The notes under the pieces: model-generated
The model's input: only the letters and a program-made list of their open reading frames with translations
What the model was told of the DNA's origin: nothing
Database searches by the model: none
Shown: piece by piece, positions 8,613 through 15,585 of the stretch
How positions within the stretch are numbered: the first letter of the stretch is position 1
Layout of the letters: each line of letters begins with the position of its first letter
From: Candidatus Sumerlaeota bacterium
GTDB taxonomy: Bacteria > Sumerlaeota > Sumerlaeia > JAFGJS01
DNA length: 30,926 nt
Reading direction: 5' to 3'
Assembly (NCBI GenBank): GCA_016928995.1
Contig: JAFGJS010000041.1
Coordinates: 1-30,926, forward strand
Position numbers and translations under genes: made by a program

Positions 8613-9011
8613 CTAGGCCGGCGCCCAACCGTCCGAAACGCCTTTGGCCGGTTTCGGCGATTCCTTTTTTGCATCGGCGGCCGCGTCTTGAATGACTTGC
8701 TCCAGTTCCTTCAGATACTCCTGAAAACGCTCCAGCCCCGCTGGCGTGATGCGGCATAAGGTCTGGGGTCGTTTGCGGTGAAATCCCTTCCACACCTCGA
8801 CCAAACCGGCTTCTTCCAGCGCCTGGATGTGGCGGCTCAGGTTGCCGTCGCTCAAAGAGCACAGATCTTTGAGCTGGTTGAACAGCAGCCCCTCGCGATG
8901 ACACGAAAGGGAGGTAAGGATGCCCAGCCGCGCCTTTTCATGCATGATCCGGTCCAGGCCATCATAAGCATAGCGTCCGGATTCCTGCGGTTTTTTATTC
9001 GAATCACTCAC
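8613..9011 (-). CDS. Winged-helix transcriptional regulator
   Basis: A 132-residue regulator with a winged helix-turn-helix at roughly residues 24-90. The recognition region LSDGNLSRHIQALEEAGLVEV and the wing KRPQTLCRITPAGLERFQEYL are typical of the MarR/ArsR-like HTH_34 group. The C-terminal tail is short and charged with no obvious ligand domain. The start is GTG at 9011, which overlaps the end of the upstream membrane protein by eight bases and has GGAG ten bases before it. Such regulators are often encoded beside a small membrane protein and CreD, as here. It probably controls its own operon and creD through the two similar boxes at 9660-9675 and 8579-8594. Confidence 0.88.
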   Translation of the reverse strand: MSDSNKKPQESGRYAYDGLDRIMHEKARLGILTSLSCHREGLLFNQLKDLCSLSDGNLSRHIQALEEAGLVEVWKGFHRKRPQTLCRITPAGLERFQEYLKELEQVIQDAAADAKKESPKPAKGVSDGWAPA

Positions 9012-9618
9012 GATGATTACGCTCCAGATTCCAATAGAGTATCAAGCCGCTGAAGATATAGCCAACGCCAAAGGGAATGCCTGTTTCCCAAGGCGAAAGC
9101 TGGTAAACACCGAGCACGACGATCCGGTGCAGCAGCACGCATCCGCAAAGCAGATAAAACAAAGCCACCCAGCCGATCATCCGCGGCAGAAACGGCTTGG
9201 ATGCAGACAGCCCCAGACCGAACAGCAAAGACCAGATCGCCGGGAGGTAATACATCAAGTCTTTGTTTTCCGCGATTGAAAATGCTGCGGTTACGATCAC
9301 GCCGACAGTCAGGCACGGTGTCAATTGTCCCACCACGGTTTGCGTGCGCTTGCGCTCATGCGGGCTTTCATCCCGGAGATAATTCAACATGACGCCGCCG
9401 GCGGCGATAAAGCAAGAAGCGACAGCGATCAACGTCCAATAAAGCACATAAATCCGGGGGTCCGCGCTGCTCACGACGAAAGGCTGGATCCATGCCGCGA
9501 GGATCGCCAGAATCCCGGTCAGCATGAACGGCGTCGCACGATACCCGCGATACAGCTGGCTTTTCGCCATATGCTCGTGGATTTCCGAAATCTGCTCCAG
9601 CGCCTTGTCGATTCGCAT
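9004..9618 (-). CDS. Six-TM membrane protein of the creD locus
   Basis: A 204-residue protein with a short cytoplasmic N-terminus (MRIDKALEQISEIHEHMAKS) and six hydrophobic segments up to the C-terminus. No catalytic motif is seen, and I do not know its function. It is the first gene of an operon with the winged-helix regulator, which it overlaps by eight bases. The reading frame extends to a GTG at 9660 and an ATG at 9648. A promoter-like -10 at 9644-9649 lies inside that extension, so I favour the ATG at 9618. It may act as a membrane sensor for the regulator, but that is inference from gene order alone. Confidence 0.82.
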   Translation of the reverse strand: MRIDKALEQISEIHEHMAKSQLYRGYRATPFMLTGILAILAAWIQPFVVSSADPRIYVLYWTLIAVASCFIAAGGVMLNYLRDESPHERKRTQTVVGQLTPCLTVGVIVTAAFSIAENKDLMYYLPAIWSLLFGLGLSASKPFLPRMIGWVALFYLLCGCVLLHRIVVLGVYQLSPWETGIPFGVGYIFSGLILYWNLERNHRE

Positions 9619-9643
9619 CTGAGCCGTCCGTTTAGAATAAACA

Positions 9644-9675
9644 AGCATACATGTTTTCACTTTGCAATGTCAAGT
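9644..9675 (-). promoter_or_regulatory. Candidate sigma-70 promoter and operator box of the creD locus
   Basis: On the minus strand a perfect -35 TTGACA (9668-9673) and a -10 TATGCT (9644-9649) are separated by 18 bases. The -35 lies in the 16-base box ACTTGACATTGCAAAG (9660-9675), which closely resembles a second box upstream of creD. A transcript from here would start around 9635-9640, just before the chosen ATG at 9618. A repressor bound at this box would block RNA polymerase. Confidence 0.55.
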
Positions 9676-9744
9676 ACTTTTTGAACGAAGGCGATCCCTA
9701 TTGATCCATGCCACGCCTGGCGTTTTATACTGCTTCGCATTATG

Positions 9745-9777
9745 ATCGTGATTTCCAAATTATCGTGATTTCCAAAT
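9745..9777. repeat. Tandem duplication with a 17-base period
   Basis: The 16 bases ATCGTGATTTCCAAAT occur at 9745-9760 and again at 9762-9777, separated by one T. The second copy runs directly into the left arm of the large inverted repeat at 9775. It is non-coding, and may mark the edge of an inserted element. Confidence 0.85.
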
Positions 9778-9861
9778 CAGTACCGCGACTGTCAGGGAGC
9801 GGCCCCGATGGCGCTGCGGTAACGCTTTACGGGCCGCTCCCTGACAGTCGCGGTACTGATT
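9775..9861. repeat. Perfect 31-base inverted repeat (REP/MITE-like hairpin)
   Basis: The arms 9775-9805 and 9831-9861 are exact reverse complements over 31 bases, with a 25-base loop. The core of the left arm is GTACCGCGACTGTCAGGGAG. There is no T-tract on either side, so it is not an ordinary terminator. It lies in the non-coding gap between the fliW end and the creD-locus promoter. The length and perfection suggest a dispersed palindromic repeat, possibly mobilised in trans. An 67-codon frame that runs through it is not credible as a gene. Confidence 0.85.
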
Positions 9862-9929
9862 ACATCTCCTTCGAATGTAGCGTGATTCTACGGATCATTC
9901 CAACATTGTGAATAAGACGCAAATTAAAT

Positions 9930-9955
9930 GCGCCCTGGCGGATGTGCCCGGGCGC
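9930..9955 (-). terminator. Probable terminator of csrA-fliW
   Basis: GCGCCC (9930-9935) pairs with GGGCGC (9950-9955), with a further GGC/GCC pair inside. On the minus strand the hairpin is followed by ATTTAATTTG, a weak T-rich tail. It lies 46 bases after the fliW stop codon. Confidence 0.55.
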
Positions 9956-10001
9956 AGCTTTGATCCAAGTATTTGAAAATTGTTTTTGCCTGCTGTCAGC
10001 C

Positions 10002-10460
10002 TTACCGCACGCCGGCTGTTTGCGCGGCATCGGGGAAAATCTGGTGATCAAAGGGATAGCCCTCGTCGGTCAACACAATCTGGCAGCCCTCGCGCGAGGT
10101 TTCCCGAACGATGATCGGCCCGCGAAGATTGGCGGTCATTTTTTCCGGATGATCGCGCGGAATCTTGACGATCACCATGGGGATGAAATCGGCCGGATTC
10201 ACGCTGCCCAGCAGCTCCGCCGTTTCCGCGTCCAGTTCCAACTGGTAGCTTTCCGTGAGCAAGCGCGGATCGATCACGACAAAAGCCAGCGAAGGTTCAT
10301 CCACGCTTTGCAGCCACTTGAAGGGCGAATTATCGCTGGTGTCATGCTCCAGAATCACATAGCGCTGTTGTTGGGGAAATCCAAGGATGCCGCCATGAAT
10401 TTTCAGCATCGCCTGGTCATCGACTTCCAGGTCGCCAAAACGCGTCGTTTGAAATCGCAT
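10002..10460 (-). CDS. fliW: Flagellar assembly factor FliW
   Basis: A 152-residue FliW protein. The family pattern is clear: MRFQTTRFGDLEVDDQAML at the N-terminus, then GILGFPQQQRYVILEH, and later SVNPADFIPMVIVKIP with a C-terminal GPIIV segment. In bacteria with this protein, FliW binds flagellin and, when released, binds CsrA to relieve repression of flagellin mRNA. Here it is downstream of csrA on the same strand, with 118 bases between them, and the two probably share a transcript. The usual order is fliW before csrA. No flagellin or other flagellar gene is in the window. The ATG at 10460 has AGGAT about ten bases upstream. Confidence 0.95.
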   Translation of the reverse strand: MRFQTTRFGDLEVDDQAMLKIHGGILGFPQQQRYVILEHDTSDNSPFKWLQSVDEPSLAFVVIDPRLLTESYQLELDAETAELLGSVNPADFIPMVIVKIPRDHPEKMTANLRGPIIVRETSREGCQIVLTDEGYPFDHQIFPDAAQTAGVR

Positions 10461-10578
10461 GGTACTGAGGATCCTATCTGTAAGAGATGGCGTCTGAATT
10501 GCATATCGGCAATTCCGCGCGAAAGCTGAGCCGGAAGTGTATTTTCTTCAAACATGCTCGCGCATTTACGCTTGCCGG

Positions 10579-10818
10579 TTACTCCTCTTTTTTACGGCTC
10601 CAAAGCTGGGAAATGTCATTCAACGACGTCGGAGCCGACTGTGCGGCTTCCTGATTTTCTTGCTGGATCGCCTCAAAAATCTCCTGCCGGTGGATCGCCA
10701 CATTCCGCGGGGCCGCCACGCCGATCCGGATTTGATTGCCTTTGACTTCCAGGACTTGCACGGTGACATCCGCGCCAATGCGGATGCTTTCACCGGGTTT
10801 GCGAGTGAGTATGAGCAT
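10579..10818 (-). CDS. csrA: Carbon storage regulator CsrA
   Basis: A 79-residue CsrA. The core [15 protein letters not shown], then [17 protein letters not shown] and [13 protein letters not shown], matches the whole family. The C-terminal tail (about 25 residues, ending in LWSRKKEE) is longer than the 61-residue E. coli protein. CsrA dimers bind GGA motifs in mRNA leaders and block translation. The ATG at 10818 is preferred over a GTG six bases upstream, because AGGGAGG lies just in front of it. That ribosome binding site itself holds a GGA, so CsrA could control its own synthesis. FliW, its antagonist, is the next gene. Confidence 0.96.
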   Translation of the reverse strand: MLILTRKPGESIRIGADVTVQVLEVKGNQIRIGVAAPRNVAIHRQEIFEAIQQENQEAAQSAPTSLNDISQLWSRKKEE

Positions 10819-10875
10819 GGCCACCTCCCTGTGTGCCAGACCGCTGCGGCGCAGACGGATGATGCAAACATGATT

Positions 10876-10926
10876 CGGATTTTTTCAATCCGATCAACAT
10901 AGCACGCCTGGACACGCGCCGGTCAA
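10876..10926 (-). promoter_or_regulatory. Candidate csrA promoter and leader hairpin
   Basis: On the minus strand TTGACC (10921-10926) is followed after 19 bases by TATGTT (10896-10901), which carries the extended -10 TGC in front. Just downstream a hairpin forms from CGGATT and AATCCG (10876-10881 and 10887-10892), with a GAAAA loop in the transcript. GGA triplets occur in this leader and in the ribosome binding site, as expected for CsrA control. None of this has been tested. Confidence 0.4.
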
Positions 10927-10945
10927 TACAATTTTGAACCGTAAA

Positions 10946-11110
10946 GTTTCAACCCAGGAGCTTTCAAAAGTTTCCTCCTATCCAATCGAAATCGCTATCG
11001 GAATCGGAATCGCTATCGAAAAAAGGAACAGCAACGACGATTACGATCCCGATAGCGAATAACAAAAGAAAACACATTGAACGGACTTTAGAAAGCCCCT
11101 GGATTCAAAC
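10946..11110. repeat. 165-base element with nested inverted repeats
   Basis: The outer arms 10946-10971 and 11085-11110 are inverted copies matching at 22 of 26 positions. Inside them 10990-11012 and 11038-11060 are inverted copies matching at about 20 of 23 positions, built on the unit AATCGCTATCGG, which is repeated again at 11008-11019. The whole stretch can fold into one long hairpin. It is non-coding and lies between the DUF3179 stop and the csrA promoter, where it may also stop transcription. It looks like a MITE or REP-type element. Confidence 0.7.
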
Positions 11111-11140
11111 CGCCTGCGGTCTCTTACGCCATTGACGCGT

Positions 11141-12271
11141 TCATTTCTTGCCCGGCGTCGGCGGCGCCGATTCCTCGCCATGTGGATAGACCCACGTCTT
11201 TTTTTTCGTCGTTGGCGCAGGAGTCAGCGGAGCCGCATTCCGGCCTTGATAGCTGGCGTCTCGCGCCGATGTTCGGGTTGGCGGCGTCAGTTCCACCGGC
11301 CAGACGCGCCCCTTGTCGCCGTTCAGCGCGAGCCATGAAAACCACATGATATAGTAGCCCGGCGCTGATTCGCCGTCCACGGACACAACGAGACACTCGC
11401 CATTTTTGAATGCCTGCACGGATGCGCCGTCGATGGATTGCGTTTGATTCCCCTCCTTCAACGCAGCGAGCGGAATCGCCAGCGACGCGCCCTTGAAGGG
11501 TATCGCATACATCTTTTCCTTCAGGCCGAAACGTGTGTCCTTTTTGCTCACTGGAAAAAACAATTGATCATTGATGGCGTATAATCCGTATGGCGATAGC
11601 TTGTAGTCGCGCTCATAGCCGGTCGCCCGGCTCAGCACCTTCACATCCGGATGCAGCTTTCGCGCTTCACCGAGTTTCACTTGCTGCATGGGCAGCACGG
11701 CGAGTGGCGTCCCGTTGTAATCGCCCGCCACGCAACGCAGCCCGGCCTGCGACCACAGGGATTTTGTTTTCAAGTCGTACATCAGCACATTCGATTCGAA
11801 CAGCATATCGCTGACGCCGAATGCCAGCGCTTCGTCTTTCACCTTGCGGTCGAACACAATCGCGCTGCCGGTCAGCGGGCAATAAGAGACCAGGAAATGA
11901 CGGTCGCCGATCGAATCATTGACCAGCTCATGCCAAGTCAGGATCGAATAGGGATAAAAGCGATTCTCGCCGTTCATCTCGATCAGGACGCCCAGCAAGC
12001 CATCGTCCTCCTCCGTCTCCTTCAGCGAAACGAACGCCGGTTGCGTCAGCGCCGGTATCCTTTGCTCGCTGAAGTCTCGATGACGAATCTGCTTAATATC
12101 GATGGAAGCGTTTAAGAGAGCCGCTTTGAATTGCTCATCGGCCGGTTTGGAGGGTTTCTGCTGGTCTTCAATTTGCGCCGCTGACATCCGGCAAAGCATG
12201 ACGATCATCAGAATAACGAGCGCCCAATGCGCCTTTACGGCGCGCAAGGGCTGAGAAGTTGCATTCCACAT
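11141..12271 (-). CDS. DUF3179-domain secreted protein
   Basis: A 376-residue protein with an N-terminal signal peptide or anchor (hydrophobic VILMIVMLCRMSAA at about residues 19-32). The DUF3179 signature follows: FYPYSILTWHELVND and then VSYCPLTGSAIVFDR. A segment with LLYDxxT-like character (MLFESNVLMYDLKTKSLWSQ) is also typical of the family. Members are found in many bacteria and archaea, and their role is not established. The C-terminal tail is rich in Pro, Thr and Lys. The ATG at 12271 has AAAGGAG nine bases upstream and is better than ATG 12328. A hairpin at 12341-12369 separates it from the LPP20-like genes, so it may have its own promoter. Confidence 0.88.
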   Translation of the reverse strand: MWNATSQPLRAVKAHWALVILMIVMLCRMSAAQIEDQQKPSKPADEQFKAALLNASIDIKQIRHRDFSEQRIPALTQPAFVSLKETEEDDGLLGVLIEMNGENRFYPYSILTWHELVNDSIGDRHFLVSYCPLTGSAIVFDRKVKDEALAFGVSDMLFESNVLMYDLKTKSLWSQAGLRCVAGDYNGTPLAVLPMQQVKLGEARKLHPDVKVLSRATGYERDYKLSPYGLYAINDQLFFPVSKKDTRFGLKEKMYAIPFKGASLAIPLAALKEGNQTQSIDGASVQAFKNGECLVVSVDGESAPGYYIMWFSWLALNGDKGRVWPVELTPPTRTSARDASYQGRNAAPLTPAPTTKKKTWVYPHGEESAPPTPGKK

Positions 12272-12340
12272 CGGTGAAATCTCCTTTGTAGCGAGCTGAC
12301 GCTCATGTTTGACCGTGCGATTGATCAAGGCATAAACAAC

Positions 12341-12369
12341 CGGGCGACCGCTTCCTTCGCGGCCGCCCG
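12341..12369 (-). terminator. Probable terminator of the LPP20-like operon
   Basis: CGGGCGACCGC (12341-12351) pairs with GCGGCCGCCCG (12359-12369) over 11 positions with one mismatch and a 7-base loop. On the minus strand it is followed by TTGTTTATG, a short T-rich tail. It lies 35 bases after the stop of the tandem LPP20-like gene and 69 bases before the DUF3179 start. Confidence 0.5.
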
Positions 12370-12404
12370 ATCGCCGGATGGTAATCGCTCAATGCGAGCA
12401 ATGT

Positions 12405-13214
12405 TTATTCCACAATTTCAACGGCGTTGCCGTGTCTGTCGTAAAGGATTGTGCGCAGGCCGCGCAGGTTGATCTCGATGTCCACTTCCACCGATCCATC
12501 ATCCAGCTGCCGCGTCTCCGTTTTATACGCCCCGCGCAGGAAGCCCTTTACCCGGCTATTGATCTCATCGCTTTCCGTGACAAAATCCCGCACGTGCGTG
12601 GCTGATTTGATCTCCACGCCGAGAATCAGCTCCAGCAATTGCCGCCGTGCATCCTCCAGCGCTGCCCGCTCGGCCAGCCGGCGGCCCTGCGCCGTTTCTT
12701 CCTTGCCAGCCGGAGGCACGCCCGCGCCCGTCGCCTTGATGGTCTTGGTGTACCAGAGATCTTCCACTTCGCTGGCCGGCATCGGCTGCGATTCGCCGTC
12801 CACCTCGTTCATCACGCCCACGCCCGTGACCCGGATCACTTCGTCTGGATACGGAAAGTTGCGCTGCAACGCCGAGGTCAAATTCCGCACTTGCAGTTCC
12901 AGATCGACCTCGCACGAGCCATCGTCGAGGTAGCGGGTGTCCACCGTTTCCGCCCCGCGTATCACGCCGTGCACCCGGCTGTTAATCTCATCGCTTTCCG
13001 TAATGAAATCCCTCACCTTGGTGCGCGAATCGATCTCCACGCCCTTCACGATCTCCAGCATCTGGCGCTGGCCGTCCGTAATCGCCGCGCGCTTGGCCAT
13101 CAGCCGCGCCTGCGCTTCGGTCTTCACCGTTTTTTCCGCCGCGGCGTTTCCCACGATCAACAGCGCCAGCCCCACGACCAGCAAACTCGAAAGATATGCA
13201 TTTGTTCGTCTCAT
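12405..13214 (-). CDS. Secreted protein with two LPP20-like repeat domains
   Basis: A 269-residue exported protein with a signal peptide ending in VGNAAA (residues 1-26). It contains two copies of one domain, at about 36-112 and 176-252, offset by about 140 residues. Both copies hold the near-identical string VRDF, TESDEINSRV and RGA, then a LDDGS-EVD strand ending. The domain resembles the LPP20/FlgP group of outer-membrane lipoproteins, though neither copy is lipidated. The gene starts at the ATG at 13214, with AAAGGAG eight bases upstream. It is the last of three adjacent genes for secreted proteins, 64 bases after the lipoprotein gene. Function is unknown; surface or flagellar-disc roles are possible by family only. 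Confidence 0.82.
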   Translation of the reverse strand: MRRTNAYLSSLLVVGLALLIVGNAAAEKTVKTEAQARLMAKRAAITDGQRQMLEIVKGVEIDSRTKVRDFITESDEINSRVHGVIRGAETVDTRYLDDGSCEVDLELQVRNLTSALQRNFPYPDEVIRVTGVGVMNEVDGESQPMPASEVEDLWYTKTIKATGAGVPPAGKEETAQGRRLAERAALEDARRQLLELILGVEIKSATHVRDFVTESDEINSRVKGFLRGAYKTETRQLDDGSVEVDIEINLRGLRTILYDRHGNAVEIVE

Positions 13215-13278
13215 GTTCTTTACTCCTTTTATGTGGAGGGAACTCCCTCCGCATCAGATCTATTTCAATTTTTTCGAT

Positions 13279-13689
13279 TTAATACGGCGAGCTGATCAAC
13301 GGACTCAGCCCCGCGATTTCGACGGCGATCGTCACCTCCGCCATTTCCTCATCCGGATCGTAACGCTGATCCAACACCTCCGCGTTCCAAATGTAGTTCA
13401 GCACTCGCGCCCGCGCCCGGGGATCGATCGTCAGCTGATCGCCAATCAGCACATTTTCCTGCCAGGGCAACGCGCGCACCTCGTCGTACAACTTCAGCCA
13501 GGCGTCCTGACGCGCCCGCTCCAAAGCGTCGAGCCGGCGTTCCTTCGCTGGCGTCAGCGCATCGGGAGCGGCGACGCCTGTGGTCTGGATCATCCGCGCG
13601 CTTCCGGCGCATCCGCTCAGACAAGCCGCTGTCGCGGCCATCCACAACACTAGACGCGCCGATTGAAAAATGTTTCCCGGACTTTGCAT
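13279..13689 (-). CDS. LPP20-like lipoprotein
   Basis: A 136-residue lipoprotein with signal peptide MQSPGNIFQSARLVLWMA and lipobox CLSGC. The mature part holds a charged helix (TPAKERRLDALERARQDAWL), a middle strand region with IDPRARARVLNYIWNAEVLD, and a C-terminal strand EVTIAVEIAGL. This outline matches one copy of the domain found twice in the next gene. The reading frame extends another 60 codons upstream, but that part overlaps the small lipoprotein gene at 13712-13861 and is not secretory. The chosen ATG at 13689 has GGAG five bases before it. It sits between the 49-residue lipoprotein and the tandem-domain protein. Confidence 0.8.
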   Translation of the reverse strand: MQSPGNIFQSARLVLWMAATAACLSGCAGSARMIQTTGVAAPDALTPAKERRLDALERARQDAWLKLYDEVRALPWQENVLIGDQLTIDPRARARVLNYIWNAEVLDQRYDPDEEMAEVTIAVEIAGLSPLISSPY

Positions 13690-13711
13690 TTTTGCTCCAA
13701 TCAAAATAATT

Positions 13712-13861
13712 TCAAGGCGCGGCAGGCGGCGGAGGCGGCGGAACCGGAGCATCGATAAGATCTTTGCATCCCGACGCGAAAACACACAACAGCGTCGCTG
13801 CAGCCAATACGCCGATGCTGCGTAAAAAACGCCTTCTGAGAGTTTCTCGATTGACGAACAT
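13712..13861 (-). CDS. Small 49-residue lipoprotein with a proline-rich tail
   Basis: I translated this frame directly. It gives MFVNRETLRRRFLRSIG, then a hydrophobic run, and the lipobox VFASGC with the lipid cysteine at residue 32. The mature peptide is only 18 residues, KDLIDAPV followed by six prolines and AAP, ending in TGA. The basic N-terminus, hydrophobic core and lipobox make a complete bacterial lipoprotein signal. The gene is 22 bases upstream of the LPP20-like lipoprotein start and in the same orientation, so it is probably the first gene of that operon. GAGAT lies about nine bases before the ATG. Its function is unknown; a very short proline-rich lipoprotein could serve as a scaffold or plug. 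Confidence 0.7.
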   Translation of the reverse strand: MFVNRETLRRRFLRSIGVLAAATLLCVFASGCKDLIDAPVPPPPPPAAP

Positions 13862-14167
13862 GCCATCAAATCTCTATGTTAATAGTTGAATAAAGACCCG
13901 AAGCGAGTCTTGTTCCGCGCGCCCTGGTTTCGAACCTCACCCATTGCCGCGCGATTAGCGCAATGCTGTTATCATCGTAGCCAAGAATCGCCGAACGTCA
14001 ATAATATAATATGAGGCGGAGCGAGAAAAAAAAGTCAACGTATTCCATGAAATGCTGAATCATGGCCTTTGCGATTCAAGTTCATGCGCATCATGGACGA
14101 TGAAAAGATAAAGGACTATCACGGCTGGACATGGCAGTCTTAGCATTAGAGGCAGGCATACAAAACG
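13862..14167. other. Intergenic region between divergent genes
   Basis: About 300 bases with no gene. On the minus strand TTGACG (13996-14001) and TACGAT (13974-13979), 16 bases apart, could be a promoter for the lipoprotein operon. On the plus strand a perfect TATAAT (14005-14010) lacks a good -35. The A/T-rich patch AATAATATAATATGAG is the most promoter-like part. No repeat or RNA was found. Confidence 0.3.
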
Positions 14168-15088
14168 ATGAAGCATAACAAACTGCTTATTGTCGACGAC
14201 GAAGAGGCCATCATCTCAGTGCTGAGAGGTTTCCTGGATCAGGAAACCGATTTTGAATGCCACTACGCGAACAGCTCGGATGAAGCCATTCAGCTTTTCA
14301 CCACGGAGAATATCGACGTGGTCCTCACCGACATCAAAATGCCGGGCTTGAACGGCATCGCGCTGATCGGAGAGTTGCGCAAGATCAACCCGCACGTGCA
14401 AGTCATCGCCATGAGCGCCTACGGCGACGTGGAGGAAGTCATCGAGGCCTTGCGCGCCGGAGTCGTGGATTTTTTCCAAAAGCCCTTCCGCATACACACC
14501 GCGCTCGAAAGCCTTCGCCGAGCCTTCCAGCGCGTCAACGTGGTGTACAGCGCCGATCAAACCGCGAAATGGATCGCCAAGGAAGAAAAGGAACTGATCA
14601 TTCCCAACAGTTTCGAAGCCGCCAGCCAGGTCACCATGGAGCTGACCCGCAATATGACGCCGTTCGACTTGGACGACGAATTCCAGCTGGAAAGCATCCG
14701 CGTCGCGCTCAACGAAATCATCGTCAACGCCATCGAGCACGGAAATCTCGAAATCAGCTATGAGGAAAAAAACAAGCTAATTGAAAATTTTGAAAATTAC
14801 CGCAGTGTGATTGAGCAACGCTCCGTCGATTCGCGGTATAAAGACCGCCGGGTTCTCATCCGTTCGCGGATTACGAGCAATGAGGCCCGCTTCATCATTG
14901 AGGATGAAGGCAAAGGCTTCGCGCACGACAACCTGCCGGATCCCACCGACGTGGAGAACCTGATGAACAGCCACGGCCGCGGAATCCTCATGGCCCGCAT
15001 CTATATGGACGAGCTTTTATACAACGAAAAAGGCAACGTCTGCACCATCGTGAAATACAAAAACAACCCGAACGCCGGCAAGCGTTGA
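14168..15088 (+). CDS. Receiver domain fused to a RsbW-like ATPase domain
   Basis: A 306-residue protein. Residues 1-120 are a response regulator receiver domain, with acidic pocket VDDEE, phosphoacceptor Asp55 in LTDIKMPG, Ser83 and Lys105 in QKPF. Residues 145-300 are a GHKL/HATPase_c_2 domain of the anti-sigma kinase type: the N-box ALNEIIVNAIEHGN is at 180-193, the G1 box EDEGKGF at 245-251, and the G2 box SHGRGILMA at 268-276. The combination suggests that phosphorylation of the receiver controls ATPase or kinase activity, perhaps toward an anti-sigma antagonist. No partner STAS protein or sigma factor is nearby. The start has no strong ribosome binding site. It stands alone, with tRNA-Pro 138 bases downstream. 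Confidence 0.93.
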   Translation: MKHNKLLIVDDEEAIISVLRGFLDQETDFECHYANSSDEAIQLFTTENIDVVLTDIKMPGLNGIALIGELRKINPHVQVIAMSAYGDVEEVIEALRAGVVDFFQKPFRIHTALESLRRAFQRVNVVYSADQTAKWIAKEEKELIIPNSFEAASQVTMELTRNMTPFDLDDEFQLESIRVALNEIIVNAIEHGNLEISYEEKNKLIENFENYRSVIEQRSVDSRYKDRRVLIRSRITSNEARFIIEDEGKGFAHDNLPDPTDVENLMNSHGRGILMARIYMDELLYNEKGNVCTIVKYKNNPNAGKR

Positions 15089-15226
15089 ATTTCGCTGCTG
15101 CCGTGAAAAAATGCTTGATCGAACGCAACCCGCCCGTTTCAATACACGCCATGCCTGCAACAAAACGGCAAAAATCCGGCGCCGGGGCGATTTCCCCCCT
15201 CCCGACGCGCAGCCGTTGCACAAGGT

Positions 15227-15303
15227 CGGGGAGTGGCGCAGCCTGGTAGCGCACTCGTCTGGGGGGCGAGTGGTCGCTGGTTCAAATCCAGTCTCCCCGA
15301 CCA
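15227..15303 (+). tRNA. tRNA-Pro (anticodon GGG)
   Basis: The sequence folds as a full cloverleaf. The acceptor stem CGGGGAG pairs with CTCCCCG, and the encoded discriminator A and CCA end at 15303. The anticodon stem CTCGT pairs with GCGAG, and the loop CTGGGGG places anticodon GGG at 15261-15263. The T arm GCTGG, TTCAAAT, CCAGT is canonical. Confidence 0.96.
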
Positions 15304-15547
15304 TCCTTCAATTACTTTCACTCTACAGTGTATCGCCTTGCATTGCTTCGAATGAGGTGATAAATAAGTTCAATCTGAAGCCGTTCGTTTTTCTGTTCAA
15401 GGATATCTCCAAAGACAACCTTCAAAAAATCAACGACCGATCTGGTTCAAGTCTAATCCGGTTTTTTGTACAGACTTCAGTATAGCATTTCTCGAAAGTT
15501 TTATCCGCATCACGACGCGGCAAAGTTTTTTTACGATGAAGCACAGA

Positions 15548-15567
15548 GGCGATTGATCCCAATCGCC
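15548..15567 (-). terminator. Hairpin after the NtrC-like gene
   Basis: GGCGATT (15548-15554) and AATCGCC (15561-15567) form a perfect 7-base stem with a 6-base loop, 19 bases after the stop of the regulator gene. There is no T-tract on the minus strand, so termination is uncertain. Confidence 0.3.
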
Positions 15568-15585
15568 GGAACGATGGAAGAAACT

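Noticed and set aside
9708-9911. A 67-codon plus-strand frame
   Set aside because: It runs straight through the perfect inverted repeat and has no ribosome binding site.
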